Positions 36,259 to 47,003 are shown, counted from the stretch's first letter. The stretch: DNA of 64,000 nt from Pseudoalteromonas peptidolytica (GCF_012641745.1 NZ_WEHZ01000002.1:1-64000), one strand, 5' to 3'. Numbers and translations are program-made. Notes: generated from the sequence alone by a model not told the origin.

Positions 36259-37488
36259 TTAGTGAAGAATACGAGCTCTTAGCGTACCTTCTACTGCGCT
36301 CAGCTCTTTCAACGCAACTTCTGAATGGTCGCTATCGACATCTATGACAACATAACCGATCGACTCGTCTGTTTGCAGATACTGCGCGGCGATGTTGATA
36401 CCATGCTGAGCAAATGCTTGGTTAATTTGAGTCAGCACACCAGGGCGGTTGACATGCACATGCAGTAAACGGCTTCTGTTCGATAGCTCAGGTAATGATA
36501 CTTCAGGGAAGTTCACGGCGGTGACTGTTGAGCCATTATCAGAGTATTTTGTGAGCTTGCCAGCTACTTCTACACCGATATTTTCTTGTGCTTCTTGGGT
36601 TGAGCCACCAACATGTGGGGTCAGTAGTACATTGTCAAATTCACGCAGTGGTGAGACAAACTCTTCGTTGTTCGACTTAGGCTCTACTGGAAAGACATCT
36701 ATTGCCGCGCCGGATAGCTTTTTACCCGCTAATGCCTCTGCTAAGGCGTCAATATCAACAACAGTACCACGAGAAGCGTTGATCAGAATTGCACCTTGTT
36801 TCATGACTTCGATTTCAGCCATACCGATGAGGTTTTTCGTTTGTGGCGTTTCTGGTACATGTAAACTAACCACATCAGCACGCTGTAATAATTGCGTCAG
36901 AGTTGGGAGCTGGGTTGCATTTCCTAGGGTAAGTTTATCCTCAATATCGTAGAACTCGACATTCATGCCGATATTTTCAGCCATAATGCCAAGCTGAGTA
37001 CCGATATGGCCATAACCAATAATACCCAGTGTTTTTCCGCGAGCTTCGAAGGAGCCATCGGCCGACTTATCCCATTCACCACGGTGTGCTTTGGCATTGC
37101 GCTCAGGAATACGGCGAAGTAATAACAAGATTTCACCCAACACCAGCTCTGCAACCGAGCGAGTATTAGAAAATGGCGCATTGAACACAGCGATACCGCG
37201 CTGTTTTGCAGCATTTAAATCAACTTGGTTGGTACCGATACAAAAGCACCCAATCGCAACTAGCTTTTCAGCTTGCGCTAACACGGTTTCTGTTAAGTGT
37301 GTACGAGAGCGGATCCCGACAAAGTGGGCGTCTTTGATCCGCTCGATAAGCTCAGGCTCCGGTAAGGATGTTTTGACATAGTCTATATTGCTGTAGCCGT
37401 TGCGCTTTAGTGTTTCTACCGCACTTTGGTGCACACCTTCTAACAACAAAATTCGAATTTTATCCTTTGATAACGAAACCTTGCTCAT
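36259..37488 (-). CDS. serA: D-3-phosphoglycerate dehydrogenase
   Basis: 409-residue SerA (E. coli 410), first step of serine synthesis from 3-phosphoglycerate. NAD motif GYGHIGTQLG near residue 157, catalytic region with NASRGTVVD and LLTPHVGGSTQEAQENIG, then a C-terminal ACT domain (LHVHVNRPGVLTQIN ... GYVVIDVD) that gives serine feedback inhibition. The start is MSKVSL at 37488, matching E. coli; four extra codons lie upstream in frame. The gene is just after rpiA in a likely operon. Confidence 0.96.
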   Translation of the reverse strand: MSKVSLSKDKIRILLLEGVHQSAVETLKRNGYSNIDYVKTSLPEPELIERIKDAHFVGIRSRTHLTETVLAQAEKLVAIGCFCIGTNQVDLNAAKQRGIAVFNAPFSNTRSVAELVLGEILLLLRRIPERNAKAHRGEWDKSADGSFEARGKTLGIIGYGHIGTQLGIMAENIGMNVEFYDIEDKLTLGNATQLPTLTQLLQRADVVSLHVPETPQTKNLIGMAEIEVMKQGAILINASRGTVVDIDALAEALAGKKLSGAAIDVFPVEPKSNNEEFVSPLREFDNVLLTPHVGGSTQEAQENIGVEVAGKLTKYSDNGSTVTAVNFPEVSLPELSNRSRLLHVHVNRPGVLTQINQAFAQHGINIAAQYLQTDESIGYVVIDVDSDHSEVALKELSAVEGTLRARILH

Positions 37489-37499
37489 CTGTAATCTCA

Positions 37500-38153
37500 C
37501 TAGTTGATTTTAGGCCCTTCTTCGGTGCCTGTTATAACAACGTCAGCGCCACGTGAGGCAAATAAGCCATTGGTGACAACGCCAACAATCTGGTTAATTT
37601 TTTCTTCAAGCGCTTTTGCTGCGCTAATTTCTAGGCCGTGTACATCTAAAATAACGTTGCCGTTATCTGTAGTGACACCTTGGCGGTACACAGGGTCGCC
37701 GCCAAGCTTAAGTAATTCTCTCGCTACATAACTGCGTGCCATCGGGATCACTTCAACTGGCAACGGAAAAGCGCCCAAAGTGTCGACATGTTTGGTGTTA
37801 TCAACAATACAAACAAACTTTTTAGCGACGGCAGCGACAATTTTTTCACGTGTTAGTGCCGCACCACCGCCTTTTATCATTTCGTTTTGACTGTTAATCT
37901 CATCTGCGCCATCGACATATACTGCAAGTTCTGACACATCGTTTAGCTCAAAGACTTCAATGCCAAGTGCTTTTAGTTTTTCCGTCGATGCTTCAGAACT
38001 GGAAACCGCCCCCTTGATATTGTCTTTGATGCTTCCTAACGCATCAATAAAGTGGTTAACGGTGGAACCTGTTCCAACCCCAACAATCGTATTTTCTTCT
38101 ACGTAGTTTAAGGCTGCCCACGCTGCGGCTTTTTTCATTTCATCTTGAGTCAT
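37500..38153 (-). CDS. rpiA: Ribose-5-phosphate isomerase A
   Basis: 217-residue RpiA (E. coli 219), interconverting ribulose-5-phosphate and ribose-5-phosphate in the pentose phosphate pathway. Motifs [13 protein letters not shown] near residue 24, VDGADEIN near 80 with the catalytic Asp/Glu, and [11 protein letters not shown] near 93. Directly upstream of serA, only 11 bp before its start; E. coli has the same pair in the opposite order. Confidence 0.96.
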   Translation of the reverse strand: MTQDEMKKAAAWAALNYVEENTIVGVGTGSTVNHFIDALGSIKDNIKGAVSSSEASTEKLKALGIEVFELNDVSELAVYVDGADEINSQNEMIKGGGAALTREKIVAAVAKKFVCIVDNTKHVDTLGAFPLPVEVIPMARSYVARELLKLGGDPVYRQGVTTDNGNVILDVHGLEISAAKALEEKINQIVGVVTNGLFASRGADVVITGTEEGPKIN

Positions 38154-38259
38154 AACGCTACACTTAGTTGTTATTGAAGTTGCACAGAGTATAACTCAAT
38201 CAAAGTGGTAGCGTCATGGTCAAAAGCAGCGCTAATCGCGCTTAACTTGTTGCACTCTA

Positions 38260-38886
38260 TTATTGTTCCGGCCAGGTATATAAGCGGGTTGGTGTAAGAA
38301 TAGTTGGCAGTGGTATATCCCAAGCTTCGGTCGGTAAGCTTAAAACGCGCTGACAGTCATGAGCCAGCCCCATCAAGGTTGGCTTATCTCGCTGTTCAGC
38401 ATAATGTAACGCCAATGTTCTATCATAATATCCACCACCCATACCTAAGCGGTTTCCATGCTCATCAAAAGCGACTAACGGCATCAATAGTAAATCTAAC
38501 GATGCAAGAGGCGCCACAGTTGAGCAATCTAGCTTAGGCTCCAAGATAGCATAGCGATTTGTCTTCATGGGTGAGTTTTTTTCATACTTCTGAAAGAGTA
38601 AGTTAGTGTGGTTAAATGGGTGTATTATAGGTAGGTAAACTTGATGTTTTTTAGACCAAAGTGATTGAATTAAAAGGGATGTGTCTAGTTCTCCATCATT
38701 TTGTAAATAGACACCTATACGGGCGTTATTTGGTAGGTTTACATGTTGAAAAAAATTAATATTTAATTGTGTGGCTGCAACAGATTGCTCTATTGAAGAT
38801 AGCGAGTTTCTACGTTTTCTAATGGTTTTTCTCAACTCACCCCTAGTAAGTTGAGAATTATTAATGCTGTTATTAGATTTACTCAT
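38260..38886 (-). CDS. fau: 5-formyltetrahydrofolate cyclo-ligase
   Basis: 208-residue enzyme of the YgfA/MTHFS family, converting 5-formyl-THF to 5,10-methenyl-THF with ATP. Motifs RKTIRKRRNSLSS near the N terminus, VYLPIIHPF, and the signature LLMPLVAFDEHGNRLGMGGGYYDRTL near residues 130-155. It overlaps the upstream one-TM protein by 4 bp (ATGA), so both are in one operon. The 6S RNA normally linked to fau is elsewhere (2281-2466). Confidence 0.93.
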   Translation of the reverse strand: MSKSNNSINNSQLTRGELRKTIRKRRNSLSSIEQSVAATQLNINFFQHVNLPNNARIGVYLQNDGELDTSLLIQSLWSKKHQVYLPIIHPFNHTNLLFQKYEKNSPMKTNRYAILEPKLDCSTVAPLASLDLLLMPLVAFDEHGNRLGMGGGYYDRTLALHYAEQRDKPTLMGLAHDCQRVLSLPTEAWDIPLPTILTPTRLYTWPEQ

Positions 38887-39416
38887 TCTATTGCAAGCAA
38901 CTCAGGGAAAAATAAGCTGATACCAAGCAAAATAAATAAAATAATCAGCACCGCGAGTAGATAATAAAGCCAAGTTTTTGATTTCGCTGGTGGTGCAGGC
39001 TCGTACTCGAGCTCGTCGAACAGATCAGTAGACTCCCAGTCATCTTCTTCTTTATCTGTGGCTTCGTGTTGTTGCGTAGGAGCGAGGCGCTGCTCTATGT
39101 CTTCTAAGCGCTCTTCAATTCTGATTAGGCTACTTGTAATGTAGTCAAGCGCTTCAAAAACTCTCTCCTGATCTGGATTTGATACGGCAGCAGAGGAATG
39201 AGCGTGCAGCTTGGCAGTGATCCCGACACTGGCTAATAGTTTGATCTGTTTGAGTGCTTTGGTTTTATCACTGGGGGCAAATAAAGCTTTTCCAGCATAA
39301 AACTGCTGAATTTTCGATGGCGAGGTTTTTAACCTTTCAGCGAGGGTCGCCGCAGCACTTTGCTGATCTTTACCGTCGGCCATGCCAACGAAGACGACTT
39401 TAAACTGCTCGTTCAT
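38883..39416 (-). CDS. One-TM protein of unknown function upstream of fau
   Basis: 177 residues: an N-terminal alpha/beta module of about 70 residues (FKVVFVGMADGKDQQSAAATLAERLKTS ... SVGITAKLHA), a short coiled coil (about 85-110), an acidic linker (EEDDWESTDLFDELEYEP) and one C-terminal membrane span (about 148-172), so the N terminus is cytoplasmic if tail-anchored. The N-terminal module resembles one I have seen at the start of various proteobacterial membrane proteins, but I cannot name it. It occupies the place that zapA-ssrS holds before fau in E. coli. Confidence 0.75.
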   Translation of the reverse strand: MNEQFKVVFVGMADGKDQQSAAATLAERLKTSPSKIQQFYAGKALFAPSDKTKALKQIKLLASVGITAKLHAHSSAAVSNPDQERVFEALDYITSSLIRIEERLEDIEQRLAPTQQHEATDKEEDDWESTDLFDELEYEPAPPAKSKTWLYYLLAVLIILFILLGISLFFPELLAIE

Positions 39417-39570
39417 GGTGCGTGCCTAAGTTGTAAATAGATAGTATTAAGTATATCTAGATTATAGGTAACTGTAGAAAGATAAAAGGAAATTTTTATT
39501 ATTAGGGCCTGTTGATCTTTCAAGTTTGTTTTTGTAGCAGTTTGATAGGTGTTTATACAAGGTAGAGCCT

Positions 39571-39597
39571 AAAATAGTGGCCACATTTGCAGCCACT
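39571..39597 (-). terminator. Terminator of the S10 peptidase gene
   Basis: On the minus strand AGTGGC and GCCACT flank about 10 bases and are followed by ATTTT. Just after the stop codon of the peptidase gene. Confidence 0.55.
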
Positions 39598-39609
39598 ACT
39601 TAATGAAGA

Positions 39610-41121
39610 TTAGTAAAGTGCTGACTGCCCCACTTTTGGTAGGGTGTTTTGAATGAAGCGGCGGAGATCTTCATTGGATGCTTCTAAGTCTTCGTGACGT
39701 AGGTACATCATATGTCCAGAGCGGTAGCCTTTGAAGGTTAACCTGTCTCGCATCTTCCCGCTAGGATCTAGTTGCCACATATTATATTTAGCATCAAAAT
39801 AATTAGTCGCGCCATCGTAGTAGCCAGACTGAGTAAGTACATGGAGGTAGGGGTTTTGTGCCATGGCTAATCTGAGCTGCTCACCGACATTATTGTCGCT
39901 ATTATCCCAAGGATGAACCGTACCAAACATATTGTACTTTACATCTGTTTTATAATTGAGTTCGGTCGCAAAATAGTGATTAATTGCCGGCGTAAATGAG
40001 TGCAGCCAAGATGTAAGCTCAGGCCAATAGTCAGGGCGGGATCCTGCATCTCTTTTATCAATACCGAGATAGCGAGAGTCTAGTCTACCTATAGTGCGAC
40101 CGCGGTCGCGCAATAGCTCTTTCCAAAATGCAGCGGTAGGAATGTCGAGATTATTTTGAGCAACGAAACGCTCATTTAAGCCGCTATATTTTGCAACAGT
40201 TTTGATAACACTTTGTTTTTCCTGTTCGCTGATAAATGCCCCTTTGGCGAGTGCAGGGAGGTACTTGTCGATAGTATATGCTTCTACTTCTGTTAGCACC
40301 TCAGGCAGGTCTTTACTTTGAAGCTCGGTTGGCAGGGCCTTATGATACCACGCAGCAGCTGCGTAATAGGGTAAACGGTTAGCAACTTTTACTGGGCCTT
40401 GACGCTTGATCCCAATGTCGGTTGGAGATACCAGAATAACGCCGTTTAAATATAACCACTGCTTGTTTTGCATAGCGTGTGCGAGTCCTGCAACACGCGT
40501 GGTACCATAGCTTTCACCAATTAAATACTTAGGTGATAACATGCGCTCATTACGATGAATGAAGGTATTTAGCCACTCCGCTAAATATTTTATATCGGCG
40601 TTGATTCCAAAAAACATTTTTGTTTGTTCTGGTTTACTTGGGTATTTACCTTCAGCATTTTTAAGAACCCGGGAATAGCCAGTATTGACTGGATTGACAT
40701 ATACAATGTCTGCGACATCTAAAACAGAATATGGATTATCTTTTAAACCGTACGGTTGTTGCGGATAACCTTCGTCATCTATTTTTAATACTCTTGGTCC
40801 AGTATAAGCGATGTGCATCCATACAGACGCAGAGCCAGGACCACCGTTGAAAGAAATTAATAGTGGGCGTTCGCTTACTTCTTTTATATTTTTACGCTGG
40901 TAATAGGTGTAATGCAGCGTGGCAATTGCTTCACCTTTTTCATTCCACACCGGTTGCGTCCCCGTTGTTGCCGTATAGTTTATACGCTTGCCTTTGATTT
41001 CAACGCGGTGTTCTGTTGTGATTTTATGATCTATCTCAATGGTGCGGTTGTGTTGTTCAGCTATGCTAGGCAATGAAAACAAAGCACAACTTAAAAACAC
41101 AAATGACAGTATTTTGTTCAT
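39610..41121 (-). CDS. Secreted S10-family serine carboxypeptidase-like peptidase
   Basis: 503 residues with signal peptide MNKILSFVFLSCALFSLPSIA. S10 hallmarks: FNGGPGSASVWMH near residue 91 (oxyanion region), nucleophile Ser204 in LIGESYGTTR, and C-terminal catalytic Asp and His in GYYDGATNYFD and SGHMMYLRHED. The alpha/beta-hydrolase fold and an export signal suggest a periplasmic or secreted carboxypeptidase; such enzymes are common in protein-degrading marine bacteria. Monocistronic, divergent from the GGDEF regulator. Confidence 0.88.
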   Translation of the reverse strand: MNKILSFVFLSCALFSLPSIAEQHNRTIEIDHKITTEHRVEIKGKRINYTATTGTQPVWNEKGEAIATLHYTYYQRKNIKEVSERPLLISFNGGPGSASVWMHIAYTGPRVLKIDDEGYPQQPYGLKDNPYSVLDVADIVYVNPVNTGYSRVLKNAEGKYPSKPEQTKMFFGINADIKYLAEWLNTFIHRNERMLSPKYLIGESYGTTRVAGLAHAMQNKQWLYLNGVILVSPTDIGIKRQGPVKVANRLPYYAAAAWYHKALPTELQSKDLPEVLTEVEAYTIDKYLPALAKGAFISEQEKQSVIKTVAKYSGLNERFVAQNNLDIPTAAFWKELLRDRGRTIGRLDSRYLGIDKRDAGSRPDYWPELTSWLHSFTPAINHYFATELNYKTDVKYNMFGTVHPWDNSDNNVGEQLRLAMAQNPYLHVLTQSGYYDGATNYFDAKYNMWQLDPSGKMRDRLTFKGYRSGHMMYLRHEDLEASNEDLRRFIQNTLPKVGQSALY

Positions 41122-41395
41122 GGCTTCCTCAGTAAAACGGTAAGGTATTGCGGCATTAAAAAAGTATTTTAGGTGAAATTCAAAGTCATTGAGACAAACA
41201 GAGTAAAAAAACAGCTAGTTGGAAGATAACTGTTCTCAACTCATTTATTATTATGTAACAAATTTGTCTGCTGCTGGTTTTTTTTAGTTCTGGATTCGCG
41301 TATATTTAATACTTAATTATGTAGTAATAAAGTATTTAGCCTCGTTAAATTCTTGTTTCACTGCGCTTCTCGTTGTACTTAAGAGATCTCAATCC

Positions 41396-42625
41396 ATGCA
41401 AAGAATTTTAATTGTTGAAGACAGTAAGGTCGTACAGCAGGTATTGCGACACCTTGCCGCTCAATATCTTGATGTCGCAATTGATTTTGCTTGGTCACTC
41501 AAGGAAAGTAAGGCCTTTTTGAGCCAGCATGAATATACACTGGCGCTGGTAGATTTAACGCTGCCCGATGCGATGGACGCAGAAGTTGTGCAGCTCACGC
41601 TCAGTCATCAGATCCCAACGGTGGTGCTTACATCAAAAATCGATGAATATAGCCGCCAGCAAATGCTTGAGATGGGAGTGGTGGATTATGTCATCAAAGA
41701 TAACCGCGATTCTTATCTATACGCAGTCAAGCTTGCATCTCGCCTGTTAAGAAACCAAGGGTGTAAAGCGCTAATTGCTGATGACTCAGTGATTAGTCGC
41801 GTAGTTATGAAGCAGATGTTAGAAAAGCAGCTTTTTACTGTACTAGAAGCACAAGATGGTGCTGAAGCATTGGAAATGCTGCTTGGAGATCACGATATTA
41901 AGTTACTACTTACTGACTTTGCGATGCCAACAATGGACGGCTTTGAGTTGGTAAAGTCGGTGCGAAATAGTCGCGGTCGAGATGAACTTGCCATTATTGG
42001 TTTATCTGGGGCAGGCAGTCATGGGCTGTCGGCAAAGTTTATCAAATACGGTGCAAATGACTTTTTGGCGAAACCATTTATGAGTGAGGAGTTCCATTGT
42101 CGAATTATGCAAACAATGGAGCAGCTTAATTTGATTGCGGAAATCAAAGAGTATGCGCACAGAGACTATCTGACAGGGTTGTACAATCGCCGATACTTTT
42201 GCCAACACGCTGAGCGCCTAATAAAAAATAAACCCAACCAGCATATTCTTGCTTTACTCGACCTCGATCACTTTAAGTCGATTAATGACCAATATGGCCA
42301 TGAAAGTGGCGATGAAGTACTTAAACAGGTCGCTGACTTATTACGCAGTGCTTTTGGGCATTACATAGTCGCTCGAATTGGCGGTGAAGAGTTTGCGCTA
42401 TTGATCCCAAGCTCAGATCTTAATCGAGCAAAGCAAATGTTAGAAGATTTCCGAGAGCGTTTAGCTAAACAAGCGTTTACGATTGTGCAGGGGAAATACC
42501 GATGCACTATCAGTATAGGTATGGCGGCGTGTCAATCAAATACGCTGAGTGAGGTGATGCGTAAAGCCGATAAAGCGCTATATCAAGCTAAAGATAAGCA
42601 GCGAAATTGTGTTATTGCGCATTAA
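41396..42625 (+). CDS. Two-receiver response regulator with diguanylate cyclase domain
   Basis: 409 residues: REC1 (acceptor Asp in ALVDLTLPD near residue 52), REC2 (Asp in LLLTDFAMPTMDG near 178), then a GGDEF domain with LDLDHFKSINDQYGHESGDE and an intact RIGGEEFALL near residue 330, so it should make c-di-GMP. No RxxD inhibitory I-site is visible before GGEEF. Unlike the regulator at 11762, its catalytic residues are kept. No partner kinase is adjacent. Confidence 0.92.
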   Translation: MQRILIVEDSKVVQQVLRHLAAQYLDVAIDFAWSLKESKAFLSQHEYTLALVDLTLPDAMDAEVVQLTLSHQIPTVVLTSKIDEYSRQQMLEMGVVDYVIKDNRDSYLYAVKLASRLLRNQGCKALIADDSVISRVVMKQMLEKQLFTVLEAQDGAEALEMLLGDHDIKLLLTDFAMPTMDGFELVKSVRNSRGRDELAIIGLSGAGSHGLSAKFIKYGANDFLAKPFMSEEFHCRIMQTMEQLNLIAEIKEYAHRDYLTGLYNRRYFCQHAERLIKNKPNQHILALLDLDHFKSINDQYGHESGDEVLKQVADLLRSAFGHYIVARIGGEEFALLIPSSDLNRAKQMLEDFRERLAKQAFTIVQGKYRCTISIGMAACQSNTLSEVMRKADKALYQAKDKQRNCVIAH

Positions 42626-42676
42626 TATTGCTTTAGTATAGAGTTTTGCACCAACCCAGTTCAGACTTAATAACAA

Positions 42677-42693
42677 TGCACCTAGATGGTGCA
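42677..42693. promoter_or_regulatory. NtrC binding site upstream of glnK-amtB
   Basis: TGCACCTAGATGGTGCA is a perfect dyad matching the NtrC consensus (TGCAC-N7-GTGCA type). It lies about 80 bp upstream of the sigma-54 promoter, a normal enhancer distance. It is also followed by TTTTTT, so it could serve as a terminator for the upstream cyclase gene at the same time. Confidence 0.75.
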
Positions 42694-42738
42694 TTTTTTA
42701 TGCGTAAAAAGTGCGGTTCAGTATTAATTCATTGTTAA

Positions 42739-43152
<414 letters not shown>

Positions 43153-43165
43153 GGGGATCCTAACG

Positions 43166-44395
43166 ATGGAAAATACAATCATAGAACTCAAATTCTCATT
43201 AAATACTTTTTATTTTTTGATATCGGGAGTGCTGGTGATGTGGATGGCAGCTGGTTTTGCCATGCTAGAAGCCGGACTTGTTCGTTCCAAAAACACCACT
43301 GAGATACTCACCAAAAACGTCGCGCTTTACGCGATAGCTTGTACTATGTATCTGCTTATTGGTTACAACATCATGTATGTTGATAATGCTGAGGGCGGTG
43401 TCCTGCCAAGCATTGGCGCGCTAATTGGAAACGCCGCTGCTGATGCGGATCATGCGTTGCAGTCTGACTTTTTCTTTCAAGTTGTCTTTGTGGCTACTGC
43501 GATGTCTATTGTGTCTGGAGCGGTAGCTGAGCGAATGAAATTGTGGGCATTTTTAGCATTTTGTGTTGTGCTTACCGGTTTTATTTATCCTCTTGAAGGG
43601 TATTGGACTTGGGGCGGAGGATTTTTATCTGAGCTTGGGTTTGTGGATTTTGCAGGCTCTGCCATTGTGCATGGCGCTGGTGCCGCTGCGGCGTTAGCCG
43701 GAGTATTATTACTCGGTGCACGCAAGGGTAAGTATGGTAAAAATGGCGAGATTTACCCTATTCCTGGCTCAAATATGCCGCTAGCCACACTTGGCACGTT
43801 TATTTTATGGATGGGGTGGTTTGGCTTTAACGGTGGCTCACAATTATTTTTGGCAGATAAGGAAAATGCCATCGCAGTAAGTCAAATTATGCTCAATACC
43901 AATGCCGCAGCCGCTGCGGGTGCGGTGGCGGCTTTATTAGTATGTAAAATGATGTGGGGTAAAGCTGATTTAACAATGGTGCTAAACGGTGCATTAGCTG
44001 GCTTAGTAACGATTACCGCAGAGCCTGCTTCACCGACACCGATACTGGCTCTTATCCTTGGTGCGCTTGGCGGAGCACTTGTGGTGTTTAGTATTATTGC
44101 GCTAGATAAGGCTAAAATTGATGACCCTGTTGGAGCAATTTCAGTGCACGGTGTTTGTGGTGCATTAGGAGTGATGATGGTGCCATTTTCAAACTCAGAC
44201 GCTACATTTCAAGGTCAAGCGGTTGGGCTTGTGACGATTCTTGGCTTTGTGTTTATCACATCCTACATTGTGTGGAGTGTACTTAAGGCAAGTATGGGGA
44301 TCCGAGTTGGTGAAGAGGAAGAACTGAGCGGAATGGATCAACATGACTGCGGCGTAGATGCCTACCCAGAGTTCGTGACAGTTCGCGGACAGTAA
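43166..44395 (+). CDS. amtB: Ammonium transporter AmtB
   Basis: 409-residue Amt/Rh channel with 11 or so spans. Motifs GFAMLEAGLVRSKN near residue 33, GAVAERMK, the conserved pore stretch AGSAIVHGAGAAAALAG with the first pore His and PVGAISVHGVCGALG with the second. The frame extends back to 43133 inside glnK, but ATG 43166 has AAGGGG upstream and starts 13 bp after glnK. Unlike E. coli AmtB, no long cleaved signal peptide is visible; the first span starts near residue 10. Confidence 0.94.
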   Translation: MENTIIELKFSLNTFYFLISGVLVMWMAAGFAMLEAGLVRSKNTTEILTKNVALYAIACTMYLLIGYNIMYVDNAEGGVLPSIGALIGNAAADADHALQSDFFFQVVFVATAMSIVSGAVAERMKLWAFLAFCVVLTGFIYPLEGYWTWGGGFLSELGFVDFAGSAIVHGAGAAAALAGVLLLGARKGKYGKNGEIYPIPGSNMPLATLGTFILWMGWFGFNGGSQLFLADKENAIAVSQIMLNTNAAAAAGAVAALLVCKMMWGKADLTMVLNGALAGLVTITAEPASPTPILALILGALGGALVVFSIIALDKAKIDDPVGAISVHGVCGALGVMMVPFSNSDATFQGQAVGLVTILGFVFITSYIVWSVLKASMGIRVGEEEELSGMDQHDCGVDAYPEFVTVRGQ

Positions 44396-44516
44396 TACTT
44401 ATTGGCTCTAGGTCAATATGTGAGGAGTGGTTTATCTTACGTTTACAACGGTTTGCTTGATATAGGACAAAGCCAGTGAGCAGATAAGCCGCTCTTAGAG
44501 TTCTCGTTGTCTAAAT

Positions 44517-44548
44517 AAAGTGAGTCCAGTGGGTTCACTTTTCTTATT
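44517..44548 (+). terminator. Terminator after amtB
   Basis: AAGTGA and TCACTT flank a GC-containing loop and are followed by TTCTT. It lies about 120 bp after amtB. Confidence 0.5.
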
Positions 44549-44628
44549 CACCGTGATTGTGCTTTCAGCAGTTGTTAATTTAGGTTACTCTACTATCTTG
44601 CAATTCACTTTTCAGTTTTATTTGGGTC

Positions 44629-46950
44629 ATGACGGACAAAAAGAAAACAACACCTACCAAAAAATCAAACGTCAAAGCGAGCACTTCACGTAAAAAAAAG
44701 ACCCAACCTGCTAGCACTAAGATGCAAAAAGTTAAGCGTAAAATATTAAGCGCGACATGGTCTTTTGTGTGGAAAGGCACTGTAGCGATGATATTTGTCG
44801 TGGCAATGTATGTTATCTATCTAGATGCAAAAATAAGCAGGCAATTTGAAGGAAATAAATGGGAACTGCCGGTTCAAGTGTATGCCAGAGCAATGCAGTT
44901 TTTTCCTGATCAATACTTGAATGAAAAAGAGGTATTATGGGAGTTAAAACGGCTTAACTACTCCCGTGTAAATCGTATTAGCCGTACCGGTCAATATACG
45001 GTACAAGGTCGCACTATCACCATTCACCGTCGAGCATTTGAATTTTATGATGGGCCTGAAAATGCGCGTATTTTTACGCTAAATTTTGCTAGTAAAAAGC
45101 TTGCAAGTATTGTTGATAATCAGGGGCGACGTTTATCCGCTGCTCGCCTTGAGCCTGTGCAAATAGCACGTATTGGTAACGAAACTCGCCAAGATAGAGA
45201 GTTTGTACCTTTTGATAAGTTTCCCAATATTCTCAAAGAAACATTGTTAGTGGTGGAAGATAGAAACTTTTATGACCATCACGGCGTTTCTGTGCTGTCG
45301 ATTTTGCGTGCGCTTTATACCAATATAAAAGCTGGCCGTACGGTGCAAGGTGGAAGTACGTTAACTCAGCAATTGGCAAAAAACTTTTATCTTACTCGCG
45401 AGCGTACACTCATTCGTAAAGTGAATGAGGCATTTATCGCGTTAATTTTGGACTTCCGCTACAGTAAGGATGAAATTCTGGAAGCCTATTTAAATGAAGT
45501 GTTTTTAGGCCAAGCGTATAACCAAGGCGTGCATGGCATGGGGTTAGCGGCAGAGTTTTATTTTGCAAAGCCCGTCGATGAATTAGAGTTCGACCAGATT
45601 GCAATGCTCATTGCAATGGTCAAAGGCCCTTCTTTTTATAACCCCAGACGTTACCCTGAGCGGGTGATGGAAAGACGCGACCTAGTGTTACGATTAATGG
45701 TAGAAAATGGCTTAATTACGACGCCTGAATATCGCGTAGCATTGGCGCGACCGATTGATGTTGAGCCTTTAAAAGCCAGTCGTTTACAGTCGTATCCTGG
45801 GTATTTAGAGTTGGTTAACCGCGAGCTGAAGCAGCTAGTTCCTGATGATAGCCTGATTGACTCCGGGCTGAGAATATTCACGTATCTAGATTTGCAAAAA
45901 CAAACAGCGATGGAGGAAGCGGTCAAAAAGGGTTTACCGTATTTAGAACGCCGTTTTAAAACTGAAGATCTAGAGACCGCAATGTTATCTGTTAACGTTG
46001 AAAAGGCTGGCGTGTCAGCACTAGTTGCCGGTAGGCAATTAAAGTTTTCAGGGTTTAATCGGGTGTTGGATACAGAGCGAAACATAGGCTCATTAGTAAA
46101 ACCTGCTATTTATTTGAGTGCATTATCTAATCCAAATTATCACTTAGGTATGCTATTGGATGATAACCCGCTGGAAGTGACTGATGGCTCAGGTAAAGTG
46201 TGGTCGCCAGAAAACTTTGACCACAAATTTAGAGGCAAAGTCCCTATGTTTGATGCTTTTAGTAATAGTATTAATATTCCTGCTGTGAACTTAGGCTTGG
46301 ATGTCGGAGTAAACCGCGTAGCACAAACATTAAATGAGCTTGGGGTCGATAAGTCTATCACGCTTTATCCATCGTTACTGTTAGGGGCATTGGAATTATC
46401 TAGCTTAGATGTGGCACAAGCCTATACAACGATTGCGGCTGATGGCAAACATAGTGAATTAACAAGTGTTATGGCAATCACGGATTCAATCGGTAAATTG
46501 CTTTACGACCATAGAGTGAAAAAACAGCAAATATTAGACCCAGAAGCTGTGTATATGACGAAGTACGGACTAAAAAGGGTGACGAAGAAGGGAACAGCTA
46601 AGCGTTTAAACTTACATTTCCCTTCTATCCAGCTAGCAGGTAAAACAGGGACGAGTAATGATTTACGCGATAGTTGGTTTGCAGGGTTTGACCAAAATAC
46701 AGTGACAGTGACTTGGATAGGAAGAGATGATAATAAACCAACGGGGCTGACAGGAAGTCAAGGTGCACTCGAACTTTACATTCGTTACCTCAAACCACTT
46801 AACCCTCAAGCTATTGTGGATGAACGCCCTGATTCAATCCGTTGGGCATTCATTAACCCTAAAACAGGTAAACAATCACCTCCTAGTTGTGGCCCTGTTG
46901 TGCAGTTGCCTATTCGATCGAGTATGTTTGAGCCAAGACCTAGGTGCTAA
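44629..46950 (+). CDS. mrcB: Penicillin-binding protein 1B
   Basis: 773-residue bifunctional class A PBP (E. coli PBP1b 844). A lysine-rich cytoplasmic tail and one span (about residues 45-65), a UB2H-like region, the glycosyltransferase domain with VVEDRNFYDHHG near residue 205 and GGSTLTQQLAKN near 240, then the transpeptidase with SLVKPA (SxxK) near 487, SINIPAVN (SxN-like) and KTGT near 670. It polymerises and crosslinks peptidoglycan at the inner membrane. The ATG has only a weak ribosome site. Confidence 0.94.
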   Translation: MTDKKKTTPTKKSNVKASTSRKKKTQPASTKMQKVKRKILSATWSFVWKGTVAMIFVVAMYVIYLDAKISRQFEGNKWELPVQVYARAMQFFPDQYLNEKEVLWELKRLNYSRVNRISRTGQYTVQGRTITIHRRAFEFYDGPENARIFTLNFASKKLASIVDNQGRRLSAARLEPVQIARIGNETRQDREFVPFDKFPNILKETLLVVEDRNFYDHHGVSVLSILRALYTNIKAGRTVQGGSTLTQQLAKNFYLTRERTLIRKVNEAFIALILDFRYSKDEILEAYLNEVFLGQAYNQGVHGMGLAAEFYFAKPVDELEFDQIAMLIAMVKGPSFYNPRRYPERVMERRDLVLRLMVENGLITTPEYRVALARPIDVEPLKASRLQSYPGYLELVNRELKQLVPDDSLIDSGLRIFTYLDLQKQTAMEEAVKKGLPYLERRFKTEDLETAMLSVNVEKAGVSALVAGRQLKFSGFNRVLDTERNIGSLVKPAIYLSALSNPNYHLGMLLDDNPLEVTDGSGKVWSPENFDHKFRGKVPMFDAFSNSINIPAVNLGLDVGVNRVAQTLNELGVDKSITLYPSLLLGALELSSLDVAQAYTTIAADGKHSELTSVMAITDSIGKLLYDHRVKKQQILDPEAVYMTKYGLKRVTKKGTAKRLNLHFPSIQLAGKTGTSNDLRDSWFAGFDQNTVTVTWIGRDDNKPTGLTGSQGALELYIRYLKPLNPQAIVDERPDSIRWAFINPKTGKQSPPSCGPVVQLPIRSSMFEPRPRC

Positions 46951-47003
46951 TCCTAACCTTTGTTTAATATACTGAGTCTATAGATAATCTATAAGTCAAC
47001 AAA

